Shown: positions 20,124 to 29,008 of the stretch, one piece after another | Position numbering within the stretch: position 1 is the stretch's first letter | Layout: each line of letters opens with the position of its first letter | Assembly: GCF_000025185.1 (NCBI RefSeq) | Contig: NC_013720.1 | Location: 2,790,001 to 2,854,000, forward strand | Reading direction: 5' to 3' | Length of the DNA: 64,000 bases | Origin: Pirellula staleyi DSM 6068 | Lineage (GTDB): Bacteria > Planctomycetota > Planctomycetia > Pirellulales > Pirellulaceae | Made by a program: the position numbers and the translations under genes | The notes under the pieces: model-generated | What the model was told of the DNA's origin: nothing | Databases searched by the model: none | What the model saw: the letters and a program-made list of their open reading frames with translations, nothing else

Positions 20124-21452
20124 ATGATCGAACCTCGCACGCTGGCCGGATTTCGCGACTACCTTCCTGAAGCGATGATGCCTCGCGAGCGATTGATTGC
20201 GACGGCTCAAAAGGTCTACCGCTCGTTTGGATTTGTGCCAATCGATACGCCGGCGCTGGAATACCTTGAAATCCTCTCCGGTAAAGGTGGCGAAGAGTCC
20301 GACCGGCAGATGTATCGCTTCGAGGACAATGGTGGGCGGATGGTCGGAATGCGCTTCGACCTGACGGTTCCACTTGCGCGATTTGCTGCTCAGCATGTCG
20401 GTCAACTTGGACTGCCGTTTAAGCGCTATCACATTGCCACGGTGTGGCGCGGCGAGCGGGCTCAGCACGGCCGTTATCGCGAGTTCATGCAGTGCGACTT
20501 CGACACGATCGGCACCAAAAGTGTCGCGGCCGATATCGAAACCGCCTGTGTCATTCACGAACTGCTCCAGGCCATTGGCATTTCGCGATTCACGATTCGA
20601 GTGAACAATCGGGCTGTTCTAACCGGGCTGCTTGAAAATTTAGGGCTCGCCGACAAGAGCACGCTAGTGCTTAGGGCGATCGACAAGCTTCCCAAGAGCA
20701 CACCGGAAAAGGTGGTCGAAGAGCTCACGGCCGTGGCGGGATGCACCGCTGAGCAAGCGGCTGATGTGCTGAAGTTTGCTTCGATCGGTGGAACAGCCGA
20801 CGAAATACTGACGCAGCTACAGCCACTGGTTGCTGGGAGCGAGAAGGGTGAAGCAGGGGTCGAGCGACTCTCGGAGATTTTGCGTGGCGCTGCTGCGGCG
20901 GGGGTTCCTGCGTCGCACTTGCAGCTCGATGTTTCGATTGCTCGCGGCCTCGATTACTACACGGGCGCTATCTTCGAAACGTTCCTGACTGATCTCCCCA
21001 AGATCGGCAGCGTTTGCAGCGGCGGACGTTACGACAATCTAGCCGCCCTCTATACCAAGCAAGAATTGCCCGGTATCGGTGCCTCGCTGGGGCTCGATCG
21101 GTTGCTTGCCGCACTCGAAGATCTCGGCATGATTGAAAAGGTGCGAACTCCGGCTCCTGTGCTCGTGGCGTTCTTCGATAAAACCCAGCTCACCGCGTAC
21201 CTCGAGATCGCTTCGGCGATTCGTCGCGCTGGGATTGGCTGCGAGATGTTTCCCGACGCGAAGAAACTCGGACAACAGCTGCAATATGCCGACAAGCGTG
21301 GCTTCCGGGTTGCCATAGTCGCTGGCGATCGCGAGCTGGCTGCCAAAATGGTGCAAGTGAAGGACCTGAAAACGGGGGAAACGCAGGAAGTCTCCACCGC
21401 CGAGTCGTTTGACGCACTGACGCAGGCCATTCAGAAGATCCTGGCCACTTAG
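20124..21452 (+). CDS. hisS: Histidine-tRNA ligase
   Basis: A 442-residue class II aminoacyl-tRNA synthetase that charges tRNA-His. It shows the N-terminal P-RTLAGFRDYLP motif, class II motif 2 (KRYHIATVWRGERAQHGRYREFMQCD), the histidine-binding HisA segment ARGLDYYTGAIFE near residue 275, SGGRYDNL near 300, motif 3 (GIGASLGLDRLL) near 317 and a C-terminal anticodon-binding domain. Length is normal for the family. The frame is open to a TTG at 20112, but ATG at 20124 is a better start. It lies 48 bases after the YkgJ-family gene. Confidence 0.96.
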   Translation: MIEPRTLAGFRDYLPEAMMPRERLIATAQKVYRSFGFVPIDTPALEYLEILSGKGGEESDRQMYRFEDNGGRMVGMRFDLTVPLARFAAQHVGQLGLPFKRYHIATVWRGERAQHGRYREFMQCDFDTIGTKSVAADIETACVIHELLQAIGISRFTIRVNNRAVLTGLLENLGLADKSTLVLRAIDKLPKSTPEKVVEELTAVAGCTAEQAADVLKFASIGGTADEILTQLQPLVAGSEKGEAGVERLSEILRGAAAAGVPASHLQLDVSIARGLDYYTGAIFETFLTDLPKIGSVCSGGRYDNLAALYTKQELPGIGASLGLDRLLAALEDLGMIEKVRTPAPVLVAFFDKTQLTAYLEIASAIRRAGIGCEMFPDAKKLGQQLQYADKRGFRVAIVAGDRELAAKMVQVKDLKTGETQEVSTAESFDALTQAIQKILAT

Positions 21453-21562
21453 TTCGTGAAGTCTCGCTATCGCTCAGCGCTAGATTCTTGGACGCCAAAA
21501 GCAATGCGTGGCACTGATTTGCGAATAACTCCCTAGGCCTGCGTTCTTTCAGAGGAGCTAGG

Positions 21563-22156
21563 ATGGAAATCGCGGACGTGGTGATGTCGGTGCTGGTGGG
21601 GGTAGGGCTCGCGGCTGCTTGCGGCTATCGAGTCTTCGTCCCTCTGCTTGCGCTCTCTCTGGGGTCCGCCACCGGCGCAGTGGATGTTTCAGCCGGCTGG
21701 GAGTGGGTGGGAAGTCCTGCTGCCATCGTAGCCTTGGCAGTGGCGTCGGTTCTCGAAATCGGTGCCTACTACATTCCGGCTGTCGACAACGCCCTGGATG
21801 CGGTAGCTATTCCGCTGGCGACGATCGCTGGAACTCTCGCCACGGCAAGTGTTTCCGCCGATATGCCGCCGATGCTACGCTGGTCTGTGGCCGCCATTGC
21901 CGGGGGTGGGATGGCTCTCACCGTGCAGTCGGCAACTACCACGGTTCGCGCAGTCACTACACCAGTCACTGCAGGACTTGGCAACTGGATCGTGGCGACA
22001 GGAGAGCTTGTGATGGCGACATTTTCGGCCATCCTCGCGATTTTTCTGCCAGTCATCGCGGTGCTTGCCAGCCTCGGCGTCATTGCCATTCTCTTGGCTA
22101 TCATTCTCCGCTTTCGTCGCAAGCGTCCCGAAAAACTTGCAAAAAATCTGAAGTAG
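21563..22156 (+). CDS. DUF4126 integral membrane protein
   Basis: A 197-residue membrane protein matching the DUF4126 pattern: an N-terminal helix with GVGLAAACGYRVFVPLLALS, a conserved loop (VDNALDAVAIPLATIAGTLATAS), several Gly/Ala-rich helices, and a C-terminal helix ending in the basic tail RFRRKRPEKLAKNLK. Five or more membrane segments are likely. The start ATG is preceded by GAGGAGCTAGG, a strong ribosome binding site. The function of the family is unknown. A perfect hairpin lies just after its stop, before the HYExAFE gene. Confidence 0.88.
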   Translation: MEIADVVMSVLVGVGLAAACGYRVFVPLLALSLGSATGAVDVSAGWEWVGSPAAIVALAVASVLEIGAYYIPAVDNALDAVAIPLATIAGTLATASVSADMPPMLRWSVAAIAGGGMALTVQSATTTVRAVTTPVTAGLGNWIVATGELVMATFSAILAIFLPVIAVLASLGVIAILLAIILRFRRKRPEKLAKNLK

Positions 22157-22164
22157 TTCGCAGT

Positions 22165-22188
22165 GGTGTGACAGACAGTTGTCACACC
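22165..22188. repeat. Perfect 9-bp inverted repeat
   Basis: GGTGTGACA (22165-22173) and TGTCACACC (22180-22188) flank a 6-base spacer. No T-run follows, so it may be an operator or mRNA hairpin rather than a terminator. It lies between the DUF4126 and HYExAFE genes. Confidence 0.6.
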
Positions 22189-22246
22189 CCCGGGTAACGA
22201 TGTCGGCTGGATCACTCCGCACGACGTTGACCTGGGAGCTGCTCGC

Positions 22247-22792
22247 GTGACTCGTCGCCACAATTACTACGAAGCTGCGTTCGAAGCGTTCCTGCGGCAT
22301 CACCGCATTCCCTACGTGGCGGTGGACGAAACTCGCCGTACACTCGAAGGTGGCGGCACACTCAAAAGCCTCGACTTTATTGTTTCACCGGTGGGGGCGG
22401 GTCGCAGCTGGCTGATCGATATCAAGGGGCGCCGCTTTCCAACGGGTGCCGCCAAGCACTACTGGAAAAACTGGACCAACGGCGACGAACTCGAAAGTCT
22501 CGCGCGGTGGGAGCAACTTTTTGGCGAGCGATTCCAAGGGCTCTTCGTTTTTGCCTACGACCTGGTTGCCGATCGCTCGCCGCTCCCCGAGGAGGAGATC
22601 TTCGAACATCACGGCCGACGATTTGCTTTTGTCGCCATTCAACTCGATCTCTACTTGGCTTGGGCCAAGCTGCGCTCACCAAAATGGAACACGTTTCACA
22701 TCCCTGTGGAAGCTTTTCGTCGGCTCGCCCGCAGCACTCGCCAGTTGCTGCTCTCGCCCCCAGCTGTTCGCAAAACTGACTTCTCGGGATAG
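22247..22792 (+). CDS. HYExAFE-family protein, restriction-endonuclease-like
   Basis: A 181-residue planctomycete-type protein whose N-terminus NYYEAAFEAFL gives the HYExAFE family its name, here with Asn-Tyr replacing His. It begins with GTG at 22247, preceded by GGGAG. The layout looks like a PDDEXK nuclease core: Glu9 or Glu13 in the first helix, Asp43 in SLDFIV and Asp58-x-Lys60 in LIDIKGR. A WKNWTNGDELESLARWEQLFG helix follows. This arrangement is seen in Holliday-junction resolvases and repair nucleases, but no activity is known to me for this family. It is convergent with glgX. Confidence 0.82.
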   Translation: MTRRHNYYEAAFEAFLRHHRIPYVAVDETRRTLEGGGTLKSLDFIVSPVGAGRSWLIDIKGRRFPTGAAKHYWKNWTNGDELESLARWEQLFGERFQGLFVFAYDLVADRSPLPEEEIFEHHGRRFAFVAIQLDLYLAWAKLRSPKWNTFHIPVEAFRRLARSTRQLLLSPPAVRKTDFSG

Positions 22793-22851
22793 TTTTTGCA
22801 GGAAGTCTGGGCGATTCCTCCGTGCACTCGCGAGGCTGGTCCAAGAAACAA

Positions 22852-22891
22852 CAAAGCCCGCAAGAGAACCAGGTTCTGCTCGCGGGCTTTG
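22852..22891 (-). terminator. glgX: Terminator between HYExAFE and glgX
   Basis: CAAAGCCCGC (22852-22861) pairs with GCGGGCTTTG (22882-22891), with AGAACC/GGTTCT pairing inside. On the minus strand TTGTTTC follows, so it should end glgX. Confidence 0.8.
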
Positions 22892-22920
22892 AAGCGTTCA
22901 GGAGTTTTGGTGCTGTCGTA

Positions 22921-25041
22921 CTATTTCAGTCGCACAGGATCTTCGGCGACGAAACAGCACATGCTGCGGTACGAAAGTGTCAGGCGGCGCGACCGAGGTG
23001 GTGGCGGGCCGTCGTAGTCGGGATAGACGTCGTAGGGGCTCGCTGCTGCTGTATCGACGAACAATCGCCAGCGGGTTCCCTTGGCCACAGGAGGGAGGAT
23101 GAACTCGCGGGGCTGACTGGTGGCGTTTACCAGCAGCAGCACGTCGCGACCGACCCCTTGGGGATCGTGTTCGAGGTCGGGAGCTTTGAGCAGGGCAATC
23201 AGTGTGCCGTCGTCGCCGTGCCAATCGACAGCCGTTCCGAGGGCGCTGTACCACGAAACATCGGGCAAGGCACCTTCGAATTTCGGACGACCAGTGAGGA
23301 ACGTTTCGCGGCGAACAGTCGGCTGGGAGCGACGGAACTTAATCAGTGCTTCAGCGAAGCGAACGAGGTCGGAATGTTCCTCGATCAGCTTCCAGTTGAA
23401 CCAGCTGATGTCGTTGTCTTGGCAGTAGGCGTTGTTATTTCCCTTCTGCGTCCGGCGGCATTCGTCGCCAGCCACGATCATCGGCACACCTTGGCTGAGC
23501 ATCAGCGTGCTGATCATATTCTTGATCTGGCGAACACGCAGGTTCTCGATTTCGGGGCGTTTGGTCGGACCTTCAACACCATAGTTGTCGCTGTGGTTGT
23601 TGTTGTCGCCGTCGCGGTTCCCTTCGCCATTGGCTTCGTTGTGCTTATCGCGGTAGCTCACCAAATCGTTGAGCGTAAAGCCGTCGTGCGACGTGATGAA
23701 GTTGATGCTGCAATACGGTGGACGCCCCGAGTGCTCATACAGATCGCTTGAACCCGCGAGACGAGTCACAAACGCACCCATTTGGCCACGATCGCCGCGC
23801 CAGAAGCTGCGAGCATCGTCGCGATAGCGACCGTTCCATTCAGCCCAGCGGAGGTCGCCAAACGAGCCAACTTGATACGCGCCAGCGGCATCCCAAGCTT
23901 CAGCGATAATCTTGGTATCGGCCAGCAGCGGGTCTTCTGCAATGGCTTCGACCAGCGGCGGATTGGGGACCAAGTTGCCGTTTCGATCGCGGCTCAAAAT
24001 GCTCGCCAGATCGAAGCGGAAGCCATCGACGTGATAGTTGTGCACCCAGTGTCGCAAGCAATTGAAGATCAGCTCGCGAACAATCGGATGATTGCCGTTC
24101 ACGGTGTTGCCGCAACCCGAGAAGTTTTTGTAGCAACTTCCGCCATTGCCGAGCATGTAGTAAACGCGGTTCTCAAGTCCCTTGAAGCTGAGCGTTGGCC
24201 CAAGCTCGTTCCCTTCGCAAGTGTGATTGAACACCACGTCGAGAATCACTTCGATTCCCGCGCTGTGAAGTTCCTTCACCATCTGCTTGAACTCGTTCAC
24301 TTGCGCGCCAGGTTTGGTCCCTGCGGCATAGCCCCGGTGCGGAGCAAAGAAGGCGAGCGGATCGTAGCCCCAGTAGTTGGGGCGCTCGACTTGCTGGCCG
24401 TAAATGCCACCGATCGGGAACTCGTGAACCGGCATCAATTCGACAGCAGTGATGCCGAGCGACTTGAGGTATGGAATTTTTTCGATGAGTCCCAGGTAAG
24501 TGCCGGGATGCTTCACCTTGCTTGAAGGATCTTGGGTGAAACCTTTGACATGGGTTTCATAGATGATCGATTCTGAGAGGTTGCGTCGCACATGGCGATC
24601 CCCTTCCCAGTCGAAGTAGTCATCGACCACCACGCATTTGGGCGGACGAATCACGCCATCGTCGGACTGCTGAAAATCGCCCGCCAGTGCCTTGGCGTAG
24701 GGATCGATCAAGCGTGCCTTAGCGTTGAACCACTGACCTTGCGATGGATCGTAAGGACCATCGGCTTGGAAGTGATACAGCTGACCGGCAGCAACACCTG
24801 GAACAAAGATGCTCCAGATATCGCCCCAGCGATCGTTCTCGCGGCTGAACTGAATGACTTCTACAGGCTCACGATCTTCGACGCGATCGTAGAGAAGCAA
24901 TCGCATCGACGTAGCCGAACGACTGAACACCACGAACTGGACACCATTCTCATGAAGAATGGCTCCGTACGGGAGCATGTGCGTGAACTGTAGTTTTGGA
25001 TGAACGTGTCGCATGAGCATAGGGGATTGGGCCTCGGACAT
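22921..25041 (-). CDS. glgX: Glycogen debranching enzyme GlgX (isoamylase type)
   Basis: A 706-residue GH13 isoamylase-type enzyme that hydrolyses alpha-1,6 branches of glycogen. An N-terminal CBM48-like domain (residues about 20-110) precedes the barrel. Catalytic regions are DGFRFDLAS with the nucleophile Asp, IAEAWDAAG with the acid/base Glu, and SHDGFTLNDLVSY with the third Asp. The family segments NYWGYDPLAFFAPH and FNHTCEGNE-GPTLSFKG are also present. The frame stays open to 25134; I prefer ATG 25041 (MSEAQSP), and 25020 or 25014 are alternatives. A terminator follows. It would supply maltodextrins from stored glycogen. Confidence 0.94.
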   Translation of the reverse strand: MSEAQSPMLMRHVHPKLQFTHMLPYGAILHENGVQFVVFSRSATSMRLLLYDRVEDREPVEVIQFSRENDRWGDIWSIFVPGVAAGQLYHFQADGPYDPSQGQWFNAKARLIDPYAKALAGDFQQSDDGVIRPPKCVVVDDYFDWEGDRHVRRNLSESIIYETHVKGFTQDPSSKVKHPGTYLGLIEKIPYLKSLGITAVELMPVHEFPIGGIYGQQVERPNYWGYDPLAFFAPHRGYAAGTKPGAQVNEFKQMVKELHSAGIEVILDVVFNHTCEGNELGPTLSFKGLENRVYYMLGNGGSCYKNFSGCGNTVNGNHPIVRELIFNCLRHWVHNYHVDGFRFDLASILSRDRNGNLVPNPPLVEAIAEDPLLADTKIIAEAWDAAGAYQVGSFGDLRWAEWNGRYRDDARSFWRGDRGQMGAFVTRLAGSSDLYEHSGRPPYCSINFITSHDGFTLNDLVSYRDKHNEANGEGNRDGDNNNHSDNYGVEGPTKRPEIENLRVRQIKNMISTLMLSQGVPMIVAGDECRRTQKGNNNAYCQDNDISWFNWKLIEEHSDLVRFAEALIKFRRSQPTVRRETFLTGRPKFEGALPDVSWYSALGTAVDWHGDDGTLIALLKAPDLEHDPQGVGRDVLLLVNATSQPREFILPPVAKGTRWRLFVDTAAASPYDVYPDYDGPPPPRSRRLTLSYRSMCCFVAEDPVRLK

Positions 25042-25552
25042 CTCGGGTGGGATGCGACGGTACCGATCACTTCGAGCCAGAAGTTGGAGAGAGGTGCTGA
25101 CACTCTCAGGCAGCGATATCGGAACGATCCGCAAGTTTGGAGAGAACCTGCAACATCGGCCGCAAACTGCAAGTTTGTCAGCAGACCTCTGGCACGAGGA
25201 TCACTACGCCAAAAACGTAGCACCCGAAGTCGCACGAGGCGGTGCGAGACCATCACTATAGCTTAGATTTCCGCAGGTTTTGTCTCCTCATGCGCCGATT
25301 GGCGAAACTTTGTACAAGAGGGGGATCGATCCCTGCGTTAGCACCGCTCCGCTGGGGCAAACTTGCACGTTAAAAAATTCCAGTTGAGGCGGACGTAGAG
25401 CGCGATTCGCATGCTAAGCAGTGCATCCAGAACAAGTTCCGTGCTGGGCACAATCCCACACTTAAGGCCGGTATCGACTAGCGGTTAGAGCAGGTGCGTA
25501 AGGTCACCCGCTCGAGTCGATCAACTGGATTGCGCAGTTCAGCTAGGGATTG
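25042..25552. other. Intergenic region between glgX and the HAD-IIA gene
   Basis: About 510 bases upstream of glgX. I see a partly tRNA-like word around 25480-25500 and a weak hairpin, AGCAGGTG/CACCCGCT, but no full RNA gene and no supported coding frame. It probably contains the glgX promoter. Confidence 0.45.
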
Positions 25553-26392
25553 CTAAGCGAGCGCGAGTTTCTGCGGGGCATGTTCGGCATGGAAATCAAG
25601 TCCCGTCAACTGCTCAAAGAACGCTGGATCGCAAAGGTCGGCGATCGATTCGCAAACATAGTCGGGGCGGTAAGCGTACCGCACTAGATCCTCGCGACGC
25701 GTGGTCGAACCGGTCATGACTAGCACGGTGCGATATCCCATCGAAGCGCCACCCAGAATGTCAGTCTCCATGGTATCGCCAATCATGATGGTTTCGCCGG
25801 TGGAGAGCCCCAGTTCTTTTCGAGCGGCACGCATCATCACGGGGCTGGGTTTGCCAACGCTAAACGCCTTGATTCCGGTGGCTGTTTCCAGCATAGCGAC
25901 AATCGCGCCACAGCCTGGACGAAGTCCTTGTGAGGTGGGGCAGTTGGGGTCGATGTTCGTGGCGATGAGTTTGCTGCCTCGGAGGATCATGCGGACAGCA
26001 GCCTCGACGATCTCCATGTTGAACGTGCGGCCTTCCCCCACCACTACGTAGTCGGGGTCGTCGTCGACGATGGCGTAGCCATTGGTGTGGAGCGCTTGGA
26101 GCAGGCCTCCCTCGCCAATCACAAACGCCGTTCCACCGGGCTTTTGCTCTGCGAGAAAGCGGGCGGTGGCCATTGCACAGGTGAAAATGTGCTGTTCGCC
26201 CACTTCGATCCCCATGCGCGACAGTTTTTTAACCACGTCGCGGCGAGTTCGTTGGCTGTTGTTCGTGAGAAACGTGAAAGGGATCTGCCGCTCGATCAAA
26301 TGCTGAATAAAGCGGTCGGCCCCTGGCACAATCTGCTTGCCGCGGTAGATCACGCCATCCATGTCGATAAGAAAACCACAACGACCTATCAT
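25553..26392 (-). CDS. HAD-IIA family sugar phosphatase (NagD-like)
   Basis: A 279-residue HAD hydrolase of subclass IIA. It shows motif I FLIDMDGVIYRG with nucleophile Asp10, motif II TFLTNNSQ near residue 42, the C2 cap with DYVVVGEGRTF-ME, Lys in VGKPSPVMM near 194 and motif IV MIGDTMETDILGG near 217. Family members dephosphorylate small molecules such as nucleotides, p-nitrophenyl phosphate, 2-phosphoglycolate or glycerol-3-phosphate. The substrate here cannot be fixed. The start ATG is at 26392. It lies upstream of glgX on the same strand, but separated by about 510 bases, so it is probably its own unit. Confidence 0.9.
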   Translation of the reverse strand: MIGRCGFLIDMDGVIYRGKQIVPGADRFIQHLIERQIPFTFLTNNSQRTRRDVVKKLSRMGIEVGEQHIFTCAMATARFLAEQKPGGTAFVIGEGGLLQALHTNGYAIVDDDPDYVVVGEGRTFNMEIVEAAVRMILRGSKLIATNIDPNCPTSQGLRPGCGAIVAMLETATGIKAFSVGKPSPVMMRAARKELGLSTGETIMIGDTMETDILGGASMGYRTVLVMTGSTTRREDLVRYAYRPDYVCESIADLCDPAFFEQLTGLDFHAEHAPQKLALA

Positions 26393-26613
26393 TCTTCCAT
26401 TCCTGCTTGCGAGAACATAACCGCCTCTAGTTCTTGGTTATGCAAGAACCGTACCGTGGCTGTTGAATAGCAATTTCTGCAGTAATATTCGCTAGCCGTG
26501 GCAAGCCAGGTAAGAACTTAGTGTTGTTTTGGTTTCCCTTAGTGTTTTTCTTGTGAAGGCACTTTGGCAGCTGCTGCTCAGGCTTCGCGCAGCGATATGC
26601 ATTGCAAACGCTC

Positions 26614-26655
26614 AAAAAGGAGGCGGCTGACCGCATTTGACCGCTAGCAGCCGCC
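26614..26655 (-). terminator. Terminator of the M50/HlyD gene cluster
   Basis: On the minus strand GGCGGCTG pairs with CAGCCGCC (26622-26629 and 26648-26655), and then TCC and TTTTT follow (26614-26618). It lies about 115 bases after the M50/HlyD gene stop. Confidence 0.82.
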
Positions 26656-26769
26656 CAAGCGTTCTTGGTAAGGCAGCTTCAGCTGAGGACCCCATCGATG
26701 GTGGGGTGAAGGCCAGAGCCGCCAGCTTCGCTGAGTGTGGTGGCTCGATCAGGCGAGCTTGGCCGAAGC

Positions 26770-28998
26770 TTACATGTCGAAGTGAAAGGTCTTGCAGAAA
26801 GCCCGGTAGATGCGTTGGCCGATGGTGAGGTGTCCGGCGTGGATCCGTGCCTCGCCACTCCCGCCAATCAGCATCTCGTGCGAATCGTCTTGAATCGGAA
26901 CACTCACCAGATAAGTCACTTCAAGTGGTCGCTCTCGACCTTCGCTGTCGGCACGCGTGGCAAGAGTTCCCCCGGCCGAAGTGGAGAGGCTGCGAGGGGC
27001 AACTTCTAGCTCCTGACGCGAAATATGCTCGACTCGACTCACCAGTTTGATGCCAGGCCATTGATCGAGCACCATGTCGACCTCTTGGCCAGCGACCACA
27101 AACTCGATGTCGTTCTGACTCACGGCGAGCATCGCTTCGAGAGCACCTGGCTGAACAATCCGACCAATCAGCGTACTCTCTTCGAGATAAGCGCCAACAT
27201 TACGGACGGAAAGAGGACGCCCGTGCCAACTTGCTAAGGTGGTTGGTTTCGAGGCTGGGCGAGGCTTGGTTGGAGGGGGCACGAGAATGCCATCCAGAGG
27301 AGCACGCACAATCATGCGCTGGATTTGCTCCTGCCGCTGTCGTAGTTGTTTGTCGATCGCTTCCAGGGCTTCTTCTGTTTCAGCAACTTCAAGCAGGGCC
27401 GAGTCATCGGTGTGGGCGCGTTGGCGAAGTCCCTCGACACGTGTGGCTAGTTGATGCCGCTGCGACAGCAAACGCTGCTCAGCAATTCGAGCATCGATGT
27501 TCGCGAGTTCCACAATCGGCTGTCCTGCTTTGACAGGTCCTGAGGTGACAAACAGACTTTGCACTTCACCAGCGACATCGACATACAGATTGGTGGCGTT
27601 GTGCGGAGCAAGTTCCATCGGCACCACGATGTAGTGCGGCAGGGGGACGAGCAAAATGCCACCAACAGCTGCGGTGAGCGAGCCTAGTACGATCCAGCTT
27701 CGAAAGGTGTTCACGCGTCGCTCCTTCGTCAGCTTGATGATGAGTTTCAGCCCTTTCCAGAGCGGCGCGACGAGCATCGCAATCAGCATCAGAACCGCAG
27801 CGAATTGGCCAAGAATCTTCAGTCCTGCCGGAGCGAGGACGTTGTAGAGCATCCAAAAAATCGAGATCGAAACGAGCCAGCCATAGATCGGCGCAAAGAT
27901 GCCATACAGGGCAAACAGAGGCACTTGTCGCTTTGGCAGAAACGGGTCATCAGGAACCTGCATTCCGAGGAACCATCGTCCCAAGGTTTGCTGCACCGCT
28001 GTGATCGATTTTTGACGAAGATTAGGAATCTCTAGCAGATCCGAAAGAATGTAGTAGCCGTCGTAACGCATCAGCGGATTGGCGTTAAACAGCAGCGTGC
28101 TGACACTGCTTACAAACATCACGTTCAGGCAAAGATGGTTGAGAAGTCCCGGCTCACTCATCCACCACAGGAATGTGCAGGTGGCGGCGAGGATCAGTTC
28201 GACGTACATACCTGCTGCACCGATGGCGGCCCGCTTCCATTTGCTACGAATCATCCAGCTGTCGGTGACATTACAGTAGAGGCACGGGGTGAGGATCAGC
28301 AGCATCAACCCCATTTCGTGGCAATGGCCACCAAATTTTTTACAAGCTAGGCCATGTCCAAACTCGTGCAGCACCTTCGTAAGGCAGAGCGTGATGGCGA
28401 GCCAAATCCAGTTGGGACCTGCGAAAAACTGCTGAAAAGTGGGAAGCCGCGCATTAAACGATTCGAACTCCACCGCCACGAGCAGTAGCGCACTTGCGAT
28501 CCAGATGGCAGCAAGAATTGCCGCAGGAACTGTGAAGAGCGGGCTGGTGAAGTGGTTGAGTAGTGTGAGCAACCGATCGGGATTGATGCCACGAAAACGC
28601 ATCGAAAGGATCGAGCCACCGATTGTTTTCCACCAGTTCTTCTCGCGCTCGGTGCGCCGCGCCAGGAGCGAATCCCCTTGGCCGGCCGCATTGGAAATCA
28701 AAAGTCCGCTGCGATAGAGATTGCTGATCAGGCGATGCAGTTCATTCAGAGAAATCTTCTCGGGCGAGAAGCGATGCTCGTAAGCCTCGCGGATATCGTC
28801 GAGACTTCGCTCGCCATCGAGCGCCTCGAGAATGGTGAACTCTTCTTCCTCGAAACGATAGTAGCGCAGTGTCAGTGGATCTTTGATGACGCGATACAAG
28901 CGTCCTTGGAACGACTGCGACTGCACGATCAAGTCGGCGCGCATCCGTAGCTGAACTGCCCGGCGCGAACTCGAAATATAGAGATCTTGCAGCGACAC
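26770..28998 (-). CDS. PqqD-like / M50 zinc metallopeptidase / HlyD-domain fusion
   Basis: A 742-residue membrane protein in three parts. Residues about 20-105 resemble a PqqD-like peptide-binding domain. Residues about 150-455 form a multi-helix M50 (site-2-protease-like) core with HEFGH at 211-215 and NANPLMRYDG at 305-314; His and Glu plus this later Asp are the usual zinc ligands and catalytic residues. Residues about 470-742 form a lipoyl/barrel-sandwich HlyD adaptor. The order resembles YydH-type putative peptide zinc metalloproteases. It starts with GTG at 28998, ten bases after the upstream adaptor gene, so the two are coupled. Intramembrane or peptide processing linked to export is inferred; no substrate is known. 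Confidence 0.88.
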   Translation of the reverse strand: MSLQDLYISSSRRAVQLRMRADLIVQSQSFQGRLYRVIKDPLTLRYYRFEEEEFTILEALDGERSLDDIREAYEHRFSPEKISLNELHRLISNLYRSGLLISNAAGQGDSLLARRTEREKNWWKTIGGSILSMRFRGINPDRLLTLLNHFTSPLFTVPAAILAAIWIASALLLVAVEFESFNARLPTFQQFFAGPNWIWLAITLCLTKVLHEFGHGLACKKFGGHCHEMGLMLLILTPCLYCNVTDSWMIRSKWKRAAIGAAGMYVELILAATCTFLWWMSEPGLLNHLCLNVMFVSSVSTLLFNANPLMRYDGYYILSDLLEIPNLRQKSITAVQQTLGRWFLGMQVPDDPFLPKRQVPLFALYGIFAPIYGWLVSISIFWMLYNVLAPAGLKILGQFAAVLMLIAMLVAPLWKGLKLIIKLTKERRVNTFRSWIVLGSLTAAVGGILLVPLPHYIVVPMELAPHNATNLYVDVAGEVQSLFVTSGPVKAGQPIVELANIDARIAEQRLLSQRHQLATRVEGLRQRAHTDDSALLEVAETEEALEAIDKQLRQRQEQIQRMIVRAPLDGILVPPPTKPRPASKPTTLASWHGRPLSVRNVGAYLEESTLIGRIVQPGALEAMLAVSQNDIEFVVAGQEVDMVLDQWPGIKLVSRVEHISRQELEVAPRSLSTSAGGTLATRADSEGRERPLEVTYLVSVPIQDDSHEMLIGGSGEARIHAGHLTIGQRIYRAFCKTFHFDM

Positions 28999-29008
28999 GC
29001 TTGGAGCC

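Noticed and set aside
22822-23751. 309-codon plus-strand frame opposite glgX
   Set aside because: It is the shadow of a clear GlgX gene with catalytic motifs in the other strand.
25470-25540. tRNA-like sequence (TAGCGGTTAGAGCAG-like D-arm word)
   Set aside because: No acceptor stem, anticodon stem or T-arm could be paired, so it is not a tRNA.
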